Source of the DNA: Motiliproteus sediminis
Lineage (GTDB): Bacteria; Pseudomonadota; Gammaproteobacteria; Pseudomonadales; Balneatricaceae
Length of the DNA stretch: 64,000 nucleotides
NCBI RefSeq assembly: GCF_017912535.1
Contig: NZ_JAERQK010000003.1
Span: 186,001 to 250,000, forward strand
Direction of reading: 5' to 3'
This document shows, piece after piece, positions 43,030-50,306 of the stretch; within the stretch, counting starts at the first letter, position 1, and each line of letters begins with the position of its first letter. The translations under genes were made by a program, and so were the position numbers. Below the pieces are notes generated by a model. It searched no databases. It saw only the letters and a list, made by a program, of their open reading frames with translations, and was not told where the DNA came from.

Positions 43030-44172
43030 GTGGTCAGGGTGTTGCGGCGAATCGATCAGGGCTGGCACCCGTCACGATGGGGGCTGGCCCCGTGGCTGGG
43101 TCTTCTGCTGGCCCTGCTCAGCGGTACCTGCTTCGCGGGTCTGGACTACCTCTATCAAACCAGTGAGGTTCCGGTGCCGTTGGTCGGTATCGGCATTCTG
43201 ATACTGGTGATCGCAGTCCATCTGGTGATGCGTCTAAACCACCGCCTAAGAGCGGAAATCCGCAATCGCTGGCGCGCTGAGGACGAACTCAGCGACAGCC
43301 AGCAGCGTTTGGCGTTGGCCCTCTGGGGCGCTGATCTGGGTTGCTGGGACTGGAACCTCGACAATGACGAACTCTACCTCGATCGGCGCAGCGCCGAGCT
43401 GTTGGGCGTTGAAGCCGGTGAGGGGGTGCTCAGTCTGCAGGACCGGCACCCGGCATGTGAGCTGTTTCGCAGCTTGCGGGGTCGCATGCAGGGAAGTTCT
43501 CCCGGTTATAACCTCGAACAGGTCATGCGGGTCGGGGATCGCTGGCTACAGTTTGCCGGCAAGCGATTGCCCCATGGTAACGCCGCTTTTCGCGCGCTGG
43601 GGACGTTGATGGACGTTACCCAGACCCATGCATACCAAGAAAAGCTGGAACAGCTTTCGATAACCGACCCGCTAACGGGTGTGTTCAATCGCCGCCATTT
43701 CTTCGACCGTATGGCGCCGGCCTGCGCCCAGGCCCGGCGCGATAATGCGCCACTCTCTTTCGCCATGCTCGATATTGACCATTTCAAGGCCGTCAACGAT
43801 GACCACGGCCACCTCTTCGGTGACGAGGTGCTGAGTCACTTTGCCGCTTTGCTCAAGCGTCATTGTCGTCCTTACGATCTCGTCGCGCGCTACGGGGGGG
43901 AAGAGTTTGCGGTCTTGTTTATCGGGATTGATCGGGTGCAGGCGCAGACCGTGCTTAGCCGTTATCGTGAGGCGTTAATCGCCTCACCGGTTCGTCGCGG
44001 CAAGGCGACGTTGACCTGTTACTTCAGTGCCGGAATCGCTGATCTATGCGAACTGGAGGAGCTAAACGACTGTGCCAAACTGGTAGAGATCGCCGACAGC
44101 CGGCTGTACCGGGCCAAGGCCGCCGGGCGTGACCGGATCTTTGTCGATAGTGAAGGATCGGCGAGCTCCTGA
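43030..44172 (+). CDS. Membrane diguanylate cyclase (PAS-GGEEF)
   Basis: A 380-residue protein with two N-terminal membrane helices (WLGLLLALLSGTCFAGLDYL; VGIGILILVIAVHLVMRL), a coiled linker and a PAS-like region around LGCWDWNLDNDELYLDRRSA. The GGDEF domain has an intact active site RYGGEEFAVLF and an RPYD I-site five residues upstream. It should make c-di-GMP. The GTG at 43030 is the start. It is downstream of cobQ by 65 bp. Confidence 0.92.
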   Translation: MVRVLRRIDQGWHPSRWGLAPWLGLLLALLSGTCFAGLDYLYQTSEVPVPLVGIGILILVIAVHLVMRLNHRLRAEIRNRWRAEDELSDSQQRLALALWGADLGCWDWNLDNDELYLDRRSAELLGVEAGEGVLSLQDRHPACELFRSLRGRMQGSSPGYNLEQVMRVGDRWLQFAGKRLPHGNAAFRALGTLMDVTQTHAYQEKLEQLSITDPLTGVFNRRHFFDRMAPACAQARRDNAPLSFAMLDIDHFKAVNDDHGHLFGDEVLSHFAALLKRHCRPYDLVARYGGEEFAVLFIGIDRVQAQTVLSRYREALIASPVRRGKATLTCYFSAGIADLCELEELNDCAKLVEIADSRLYRAKAAGRDRIFVDSEGSASS

Positions 44173-44211
44173 AAGCGGAGATCGATTTCGCATTCCGGTG
44201 TGGCTCCGGGC

Positions 44212-44217
44212 TATAAT
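44212..44217 (+). promoter_or_regulatory. -10 element of the fabV promoter
   Basis: Perfect TATAAT in GGCTATAATGGCGCC, 45 bp before the likely fabV start. No strong -35 at 17 bp. The same core occurs upstream of gltX and bluB. Confidence 0.6.
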
Positions 44218-44262
44218 GGCGCCACTTTTTGTCACCGTTAACCAGAAGGATTGAGTCAGACC

Positions 44263-45465
44263 GTGATCATCCAACCGAAAATTCGTGGTTTTATCTGCAC
44301 CACTACCCATCCCGTCGGATGTGAGGCCAACGTTCGTCAACAGATCGCCACCGTCAAAGCGGGCGGCCCCATCGCCAATGGTCCCAAGCGGGTGCTGGTG
44401 ATCGGTGCTTCCAGTGGCTACGGTTTGTGCTCACGTATCACCGCCGCGTTCGGCTGTGGGGCAGCGACTATCGGCGTTTTCTTCGAAAAGCCGGGTACCG
44501 AAAAGAAGACCGGTACCGCCGGCTGGTATAACTCCGCAGCGTTTGACAAGTGCGCCAAAGAGGAAGGGCTCTATTCCAAGAGCCTGAACGGCGATGCCTT
44601 TTCCCACGAAGCCAAACAGAAGACCATCGATCTGATCAAGCAGGATCTGGGGCAGGTCGATCTGGTGGTGTACTCGCTGGCAAGCCCGGTACGCAAGCTG
44701 CCGGACAGTGGTGAAGTGGTGCGCTCCTGCCTCAAGCCGATCGGTGAAACTTACCGCTCCACTGCGGTGGATACCAACCGTGACACCATCATCGAAGCGG
44801 AAGTCGAGCCTGCCACCGAGCAGGAGATCGCCGATACCATCACGGTGATGGGCGGTCAGGATTGGGAACTGTGGATTGATGCGTTGGATAAGGCCGGCGT
44901 GCTGGCCGAAGGCGCACGCACTGTGTCCTACAGCTATATCGGTACAGACATCACCTGGCCGATCTACTGGGACGGTGCTCTGGGTAAAGCCAAGATGGAC
45001 CTGGACCGCGCAGCCAACGAACTCGACCAGCGCCTCAGCGCCAAGGGCGGCAGCGCCAACGTGGCAGTGTTGAAGAGCGTGGTTACCCAGGCGAGCTCTG
45101 CGATTCCGGTGATGCCGCTCTATATCGCCATGGCGTTCAAGGTGATGAAAGAGAAGGGCCTGCACGAAGGCTGCATCGAGCAAATCAACCGGCTGTTCCG
45201 TGAGCGCCTGTTCCGTGACGACCAGGCGGCGGGCGAGACCGATGAGGGTAACCGCTTCCGCCTTGACGACTGGGAACTGCGCGACGACGTGCAGAACGCC
45301 TGTCGCGAAATCTGGCCGGCGGTGACTACCGAAAATCTGCGCGAGCTGACCGATTATCAGGGCTACAAGGATGAGTTCCTGCGCCTGTTCGGCTTTGGTA
45401 TCGAAGGCGTTGACTACGACGCCGACGTCAGCCCGGTAGCTGAGTTTGACGTTGAAGATATCTAA
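44263..45465 (+). CDS. fabV: Trans-2-enoyl-ACP/CoA reductase (NADH), FabV
   Basis: About 400 residues. The start [20 protein letters not shown] is the FabV hallmark; [20 protein letters not shown] is the nucleotide-binding loop, and Y-x8-K occurs in [11 protein letters not shown]. It performs the last step of fatty-acid elongation and, as known from FabV, is triclosan-resistant. The GTG at 44263 aligns with the family start; a TTG at 44251 sits directly against the Shine-Dalgarno AGAAGGA and is less likely. Confidence 0.95.
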   Translation: MIIQPKIRGFICTTTHPVGCEANVRQQIATVKAGGPIANGPKRVLVIGASSGYGLCSRITAAFGCGAATIGVFFEKPGTEKKTGTAGWYNSAAFDKCAKEEGLYSKSLNGDAFSHEAKQKTIDLIKQDLGQVDLVVYSLASPVRKLPDSGEVVRSCLKPIGETYRSTAVDTNRDTIIEAEVEPATEQEIADTITVMGGQDWELWIDALDKAGVLAEGARTVSYSYIGTDITWPIYWDGALGKAKMDLDRAANELDQRLSAKGGSANVAVLKSVVTQASSAIPVMPLYIAMAFKVMKEKGLHEGCIEQINRLFRERLFRDDQAAGETDEGNRFRLDDWELRDDVQNACREIWPAVTTENLRELTDYQGYKDEFLRLFGFGIEGVDYDADVSPVAEFDVEDI

Positions 45466-45480
45466 ACGTCGACCCTGATC

Positions 45481-45506
45481 AAAACCCCGCTGCGGCGGGG
45501 TTTTTT
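45481..45506 (+). terminator. Terminator after fabV
   Basis: AAAACCCCGC-TGCG-GCGGGG followed by six T residues, a perfect stem 15 bp past the stop. Confidence 0.95.
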
Positions 45507-45546
45507 GTTGGCGAATAGACCAGGCTCCTTAGCCGGCACGGGCGCA

Positions 45547-45571
45547 TAAAAAACGCACCCGGAGGTGCGTA
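45547..45571 (-). terminator. Terminator of the bfd transcript
   Basis: On the minus strand ACGCACC-TCC-GGGTGCGT is followed by TTTTTAT. It lies 22 bp past the bfd stop. Confidence 0.9.
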
Positions 45572-45592
45572 AAGGAGTTGGGGGTTGGCCGA

Positions 45593-45787
45593 TCAGGCTA
45601 CCCGGCTGTCCTGCCGGGAGGCGTGTGCGCGATGATGTTCGATGCGCTCGCGTGCGAAACAGAAACACTTACCACACTGGGTACCGAGTCCGGTACAGCG
45701 GCTGGCTTGGCGCAGATTATCTGCACCTTCCACCACTACTTGCTGCAGCTGGCTGTCGGTCACCTCTTTGCAAACGCAAACGTACAT
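45593..45787 (-). CDS. bfd: Bacterioferritin-associated ferredoxin
   Basis: A 64-residue [2Fe-2S] protein with CVCKEVTDSQL and CGKC giving the four Cys ligands in C-x1-C...C-x2-C spacing. It reduces haem in bacterioferritin to release stored Fe2+. Two bacterioferritin genes lie directly upstream on the same strand, but bfd has its own Fur-boxed promoter in the 84-bp gap, so it can be made separately under iron starvation. Confidence 0.94.
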   Translation of the reverse strand: MYVCVCKEVTDSQLQQVVVEGADNLRQASRCTGLGTQCGKCFCFARERIEHHRAHASRQDSRVA

Positions 45788-45818
45788 AACACGGCCTCAC
45801 TCATGATCAACATCGTCC

Positions 45819-45847
45819 ATGCTAATCGAAATGAGAAGGATTATCAA
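45819..45847 (-). promoter_or_regulatory. bfd promoter
   Basis: On the minus strand TTGATA and TAGCAT are 17 bp apart. The -35 box lies inside the Fur box. Confidence 0.75.
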
Positions 45848-45851
45848 TAGC
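45833..45851. promoter_or_regulatory. Fur box overlapping the bfd -35 element
   Basis: On the minus strand GCTATTGATAATCCTTCTC matches 15 of 19 positions of the Fur consensus GATAATGATAATCATTATC. Its position over the -35 box fits repression when iron is sufficient. Confidence 0.75.
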
Positions 45852-45871
45852 GTTTTGTTATAGCGCTTATA

Positions 45872-46345
45872 CTAACTGCTCATTTGGGATTGCAGGTAGT
45901 TGGGCAGCCCCACTCTGTCTATCAGTCCCAGTTGCTGTTCGAGCCAGTAGGCGTGATCCTCCTCGGTATCGGCTAGCAAGGTTTCCAGAATTTCACGACT
46001 TTGATAATCCGATTCCGATTCGCACAGGGCGATGGCTTGTTTCAAGGCATCGCCCACTTCGTACTCCACCAACAGATCATTCTTGAGCATCTCAGGCACG
46101 TTTTTACCGACGCGCAGCGGTTCGCGCGTGACCATATCCGGGGTGCCTTCAAGAAATAGGATTCGCTCAATCAACTTCGATGCGTGCTCTTTTTCATCGT
46201 CAAATTCATGGGCGATTCGCTCGTAAAGGGCTTCCAGCCCCCAGTCGTGATACATCCGGGAGTGGATAAAATATTGGTCCATCGCAGTCAGTTCTGAGGC
46301 CAGCAACCCGTTGAGCGCGGCGATCACCTTGTCGTTGCCTTTCAT
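45872..46345 (-). CDS. bfr: Bacterioferritin, ferroxidase-type subunit
   Basis: A 157-residue ferritin four-helix protein. Aligned by eye to E. coli Bfr, the ferroxidase ligands are kept: E18 ([11 protein letters not shown]), E51 and H54 (DDEKEHAS), E94 (LLVEYE), E127 and H130 (EEDHAYW). The haem ligand Met52 is replaced by Lys. This is the iron-oxidising half of a two-gene bacterioferritin. It starts 10 bp after the haem-type gene, so both are made from one transcript. Confidence 0.95.
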   Translation of the reverse strand: MKGNDKVIAALNGLLASELTAMDQYFIHSRMYHDWGLEALYERIAHEFDDEKEHASKLIERILFLEGTPDMVTREPLRVGKNVPEMLKNDLLVEYEVGDALKQAIALCESESDYQSREILETLLADTEEDHAYWLEQQLGLIDRVGLPNYLQSQMSS

Positions 46346-46355
46346 GGTGGCCTCC

Positions 46356-46823
46356 TCAGCTCATCTGGCTCTGCAGGTAGTTTTCAATGCCGGTGGTCTG
46401 AATCAGGTGTTGTTGGGTTTCGATCCAGTCCACCTGCTCCTCTTCCTCATCGAGGATCTTCTCCAGCAGCTCGCGGCTGACGTAGTCCTGCTGAGATTCA
46501 CACAACGCGATGGTGCTGCGAAGCGTGGTCAACTCCGCCAGTTGCAGGCTCATGTCGCACTCGAGCATCTCGGGGATGTTCTCGCCGATGCGCAAGCGGC
46601 CGAGATCCTGCAGGTTGGGCAGGCCTTCGAGAAACAGAATACGTTCGATCAGGTCGTCAGCCTGTTTCATATCCTGAATCGACTTCTTGTAGCTGTGCTC
46701 GTTGAGCTCATCGAACCCCCAGTTACGCTGCATGCGCGAATGGAGGAAATACTGGTTGATGGCGGTGAGCTCCAGAGTCAACACGGCGTTGAGTTGCTGG
46801 ATCACCTGTTTGTCACCTTTCAT
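46356..46823 (-). CDS. bfr: Bacterioferritin, haem-binding subunit with degenerate ferroxidase site
   Basis: A 155-residue bacterioferritin. By eye alignment the haem ligand Met52 is kept (IQDMKQAD), but the ferroxidase site is broken: E51 to Asp, H54 to Gln, E94 to Gln (MSLQLAE) and H130 to Gln (EEEEQVDW). It likely supplies the inter-subunit haem in mixed 24-mers with the neighbouring subunit. First gene of the minus-strand unit, with CAGGAG before its ATG. Confidence 0.95.
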   Translation of the reverse strand: MKGDKQVIQQLNAVLTLELTAINQYFLHSRMQRNWGFDELNEHSYKKSIQDMKQADDLIERILFLEGLPNLQDLGRLRIGENIPEMLECDMSLQLAELTTLRSTIALCESQQDYVSRELLEKILDEEEEQVDWIETQQHLIQTTGIENYLQSQMS

Positions 46824-46879
46824 GAGGGACTCCTGAGCTGGAATAAAAAAGGGGAGCCATGTCGCGTTATCACTCAGTT

Positions 46880-46907
46880 AGCCTAGAGGTTGGTTGCGCT
46901 TTGTCAA
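46880..46907 (-). promoter_or_regulatory. Promoter of the bacterioferritin pair
   Basis: On the minus strand a perfect -35 TTGACA is followed after 16 bp by TAGGCT. It lies about 57-84 bp upstream of the haem-type subunit. No Fur box is evident here. Confidence 0.65.
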
Positions 46908-46933
46908 TTTAGCAAAGCGAGATGTGCGGGCCG

Positions 46934-47446
46934 TCAGGGCAGCCTTTCAGGATCCCGTGGCTGGCGTCCATGGCGCCCCAGGCGACGATGTACGCCGCGT
47001 TGCAGCGCCTTGAAGCTGTTCTCCGCGATATCAACCCCGACCAGAACCAGCACCGATAGCAGTGCCAGTTTGACTCCCAGCAGCGGCTCGCCAACGCCGA
47101 TGGTGACGCCGATCGCGGCCAGCATCCAGATACAGGCGGCGGAGGTAACACCGACCACGGCGCCATCGCGGGACATCATTACCCCGGCCCCAAGAAAGCC
47201 GATACCGGTGACCGCCTGACCGATGATCCGGGATGGGTCGGTGACATCGCGCATCACGTGGTTAGAGATGGCGATAAAGACGTAGGTGCCGAGGCAGATC
47301 AGGGTACTGGTGCGGATACCCACCGGCTTGCCCAGCAACTGGCGCTCCAGACCGATGATGGTGGCCGAGAGCATCGCTGCGAGGATGCTGCTCCACTGGA
47401 GTGGCGCCAGATCGAGCAGGGCGCTGAGGGTCAGGTCTAGGTTCAT
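46934..47446 (-). CDS. MgtC/SapB family membrane protein
   Basis: A 170-residue protein with the MgtC N-terminal membrane core: ILAAMLSATIIGLERQLLGK, GIRTSTLICLGTYVFIAISN, GIGFLGAGVMMSRDGAVVGV and TSAACIWMLAAIGVTIGVGE, about four helices. MgtC-type proteins affect Mg2+ homeostasis and F1Fo ATPase activity. The C-terminal regulatory domain of MgtC is absent. Its ATG overlaps the stop of the GNAT-C39 gene (ATGA), so it is translationally coupled to it. Confidence 0.92.
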   Translation of the reverse strand: MNLDLTLSALLDLAPLQWSSILAAMLSATIIGLERQLLGKPVGIRTSTLICLGTYVFIAISNHVMRDVTDPSRIIGQAVTGIGFLGAGVMMSRDGAVVGVTSAACIWMLAAIGVTIGVGEPLLGVKLALLSVLVLVGVDIAENSFKALQRGVHRRLGRHGRQPRDPERLP

Positions 47447-48600
47447 TCGACGATGTTGCCGGCGTCAGCCAGGGTTTCGCCGCCGGCAGGGCGCAGTACC
47501 AGCGTCGCTTTCAGCTTCTGGCTGCCGAAACAGGCCATGCGTTCGAACTCCTGATGACTGACCGGCAGGTGAATGCTGTCGTGGAAGGGGTGGTGTCCAT
47601 CTTCATCCGGATCCGGGTCGTTAAGATAGACGAATCGTTCGTCACAGCCGGCCACGAATACCCAGTGTGGAGCTTTATTGCGGTTCAAACGCCAGGTGCT
47701 GATCAGCGTGATCAGACAATCGCCGGCGGCGATATGCTGTTGTAACTGCGCCGGGGTGATAGCGGTATCCTGCAACTGGATCTCACTGGCGTTGATCCGC
47801 TCGATGAAATCGTCGTGTACCAGCCGAATTACCTGCTTCTTGCGCTCGTCCCGCACCCCCTCGATAAAAGGGATGTCATGGCATTGGCGGTAGAGGGTAA
47901 CGTCGAAGCCGCGTTGCCAGGCACTCAGCGCCAGGCCTTCCGGTGAACAGCCGCCGTGGCCGGCGGTCATGAATATGGTGGTCGCTTCGCGCCAGAGCTG
48001 GATCTCGGTACGGGTATCCAGTGAACAGCTGTCCGCATCCAGTGATGCCATCGCCATCATCAGCGACGCCGGTCCGCAGGTAAAGGGAGTACTCTGGCGA
48101 TAGAACAGCTGGCGCTGGTGCGGCTGGGGCGGCGTATGCGCCAATGCTTTTTCCAGCCGCAGGGCGGTTGCGCCGTCATCGTAGTAGTCCGGTTCGGTAT
48201 CGAACAGCTTGTATCCCTTGGCGCGGTAGAGAGCCAGCGCGGCGGGATTGTCTTCACGCACCTCCAGCCGCACGAACAGGCAGCGCCGTTCGCGTGCCAC
48301 GGATTCTGCGGCCTGTAACAGTTGCCGGCCGATGCCGCTCCCTCGCCAAGCCGGAGCGGTTGCCAGCGAGTAGACCCGTGCCAACGATGACCCACGACGG
48401 AACAGCAGCAGAATATAGCCAACAACCTGACCCTCACTGGTCGCCACCAGGCACTGGCTGTGGCGCCCGCGCAGCAGGTGCCGAAAGCTGCGTCGGCTGA
48501 GACGGTCACCATCGAAACAGGCATTTTCAAGTTCTACCAGGGCGTCGAGGTCATCGTGATCGGCGGCACGCAGCAGCACAGATCGGGCGGGCAGGGACAT
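47443..48600 (-). CDS. GNAT acetyltransferase fused to peptidase C39-like domain
   Basis: A 385-residue fusion. Residues ~6-155 are a RimI-like GNAT domain with the acetyl-CoA loop RGSGIGRQLLQAAE at ~86. Residues ~165-370 are a papain-like C39-type fold with C175 in QSTPFTCGPASLMMAM, H312 in NKAPHWVFVAG and D328 in VYLNDPDPDE, the expected triad. It may acetylate and cleave amide bonds of a small peptide or modified substrate. It is divergent from the RimK-family ligase across 226 bp, a pairing described for ATP-grasp amidoligase neighbourhoods, and coupled to MgtC. Confidence 0.88.
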   Translation of the reverse strand: MSLPARSVLLRAADHDDLDALVELENACFDGDRLSRRSFRHLLRGRHSQCLVATSEGQVVGYILLLFRRGSSLARVYSLATAPAWRGSGIGRQLLQAAESVARERRCLFVRLEVREDNPAALALYRAKGYKLFDTEPDYYDDGATALRLEKALAHTPPQPHQRQLFYRQSTPFTCGPASLMMAMASLDADSCSLDTRTEIQLWREATTIFMTAGHGGCSPEGLALSAWQRGFDVTLYRQCHDIPFIEGVRDERKKQVIRLVHDDFIERINASEIQLQDTAITPAQLQQHIAAGDCLITLISTWRLNRNKAPHWVFVAGCDERFVYLNDPDPDEDGHHPFHDSIHLPVSHQEFERMACFGSQKLKATLVLRPAGGETLADAGNIVE

Positions 48601-48826
48601 AGCCAGAATACGCCTCCGGAAGGGCGGGGAGAAGGTGGCTCAAAATGAGCGAATGCCAGTCAGTGTAGATCTGCTGTAGGCCCCGTGGCAATAGGGCTGT
48701 GGCGATTTTTGCCGGAGCGGTCACGGGGCGGCATAGGGGGACTAAAAAAGTGTTGCCCGAGGCATGGAATAGGCGCAGAATCGCGCCAAATTCTGGCTCC
48801 ACATTTACCCCACCCACGGAGTTATC

Positions 48827-50296
48827 ATGTCGACGCTTCTCATCGTTGTCGACACCCTGGAAGACTGGTCGCCCTATTTTCCCAGCGGTGATGTCATTAG
48901 TTTTGAAGAGTATCTCAACCTGCCAGAGCCCAAGGGCCGGGTGCGGGTCATTAATCTGTGCCGTAGCCGGCGTTATCTGTCGCCCGGCTACTACTGCTCG
49001 TTGCTGGCGGAAGCGCGGCAGCATCATATTCTGCCTTCGCTGAAAGTGATTAACGATCTCAGCCGCCGCGCGCTCTACCAGCTGCAACTGGTCGGTATGA
49101 TCGAACAATTGCAACGGTTGCAGCCACAGCATGGTGAGTCGGAACTGCGCTTTCGCAGCTTCTTTGGTGATACCGCCGAGGTGTATCTGCGCCCGTTAGC
49201 CCAGGAGCTGTTCGAGCGTCTGCCCTGTCCGATGCTCGAAGTGGCGCTGCGCTTCAAGGGTGACCGCTGGCAGGTGAAAGAGCTCAAGCTGCTGGGCCTC
49301 AGCGATCTCACCACTGAAGGGGATCAGGACCTGTTTGCCCGCGCCTTGGATCAGTTCAGCCGCAAAATCTGGCGCAAACCCAGCGCGCGCAAGCCGGCGC
49401 GTTACGATCTGGCGATACTGGTAGATCCGGAGGAGAGTCTGCCGCCGAGCGATCCCAGAGCGCTGAAGCGTTTTATCAAAGCGGCAGCCAAGGTGGGTAT
49501 CGAAGCGGAACTGATCGGGCGGCGCGACCTGCAGCGGCTGGCGGAGTTCGACGCGTTGTTTATCCGCAAAACCACCGCCATCGATGACTACACCTACCGC
49601 TTTGCCAAAAAAGCCGAGTCGGAAGGGCTGGTGGTGATCGATGATCCCGCCTCGATCATGCGCTGCTGCAACAAGGTGTACCTGAGCGATCTGCTGCGGC
49701 GCCACAAGATTCCGGCGCCGCGGACGGAGATCCTCTGCAGCAGTGACGAGGCGCGTCTGCATGAGGTAGCGGAACGGTTGGGTTACCCTATTGTGCTGAA
49801 AATACCCGACGGGTCGTTCTCCCGCGGCATGGCCAAGGTAGATGACTGGGCGGGATTGCGCGAGCACAGCCGGGGGCTACTGAAGCAATCAGCGCTGGTG
49901 CTGGCGCAGGAGTTTCTCTACACCGAATACGACTGGCGTATCGGCGTACTGAACCAGAAGCCGCTCTACGCCTGTCGCTATTACATGGCCAAAAAGCATT
50001 GGCAGATCTACAAGCACGGTGAGGGTGCGGTGCAGTCCGGCGGCTTTGACACCCTGCCTACCTTTGAGGTGCCCAAACCGGTACTGCAGGTGGCGATGAA
50101 GGCGAGCAAGCTGATCGGTGATGGTCTCTACGGCATCGATATCAAGCAGAGCGGCAATCGCGCGGTGGTCATTGAGGTCAACGATAATCCCAGTATCGAT
50201 TCCGGGGTAGAGGACAAGTACCTCGGTGACGAGCTTTACCTGCAGGTGATGCAGGAGTTTGCGCGCCGGCTGGAACTGCGCGGCCGGCACGACTGA
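48827..50296 (+). CDS. RimK-family ATP-grasp ligase
   Basis: A 489-residue protein. An N-terminal RimK-like accessory domain of about 190 residues (VVDTLEDWSPYFPSGDVISF) precedes a RimK-like ATP-grasp ligase with FIRKTTAIDDYTYRFA, the KLPIVLKIPDGSFSRG-like block (PIVLKIPDGSFSRGMAKVDD) and metal-binding acids in GIDIKQSGNRAVVIEVNDNP. Such enzymes attach amino acids through peptide bonds with an acylphosphate intermediate. The acceptor is unknown. It is followed 10 bp later by the GspSA gene, so a joint peptide/polyamine pathway is likely. Confidence 0.88.
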   Translation: MSTLLIVVDTLEDWSPYFPSGDVISFEEYLNLPEPKGRVRVINLCRSRRYLSPGYYCSLLAEARQHHILPSLKVINDLSRRALYQLQLVGMIEQLQRLQPQHGESELRFRSFFGDTAEVYLRPLAQELFERLPCPMLEVALRFKGDRWQVKELKLLGLSDLTTEGDQDLFARALDQFSRKIWRKPSARKPARYDLAILVDPEESLPPSDPRALKRFIKAAAKVGIEAELIGRRDLQRLAEFDALFIRKTTAIDDYTYRFAKKAESEGLVVIDDPASIMRCCNKVYLSDLLRRHKIPAPRTEILCSSDEARLHEVAERLGYPIVLKIPDGSFSRGMAKVDDWAGLREHSRGLLKQSALVLAQEFLYTEYDWRIGVLNQKPLYACRYYMAKKHWQIYKHGEGAVQSGGFDTLPTFEVPKPVLQVAMKASKLIGDGLYGIDIKQSGNRAVVIEVNDNPSIDSGVEDKYLGDELYLQVMQEFARRLELRGRHD

Positions 50297-50306
50297 GGTA
50301 GCTGCC

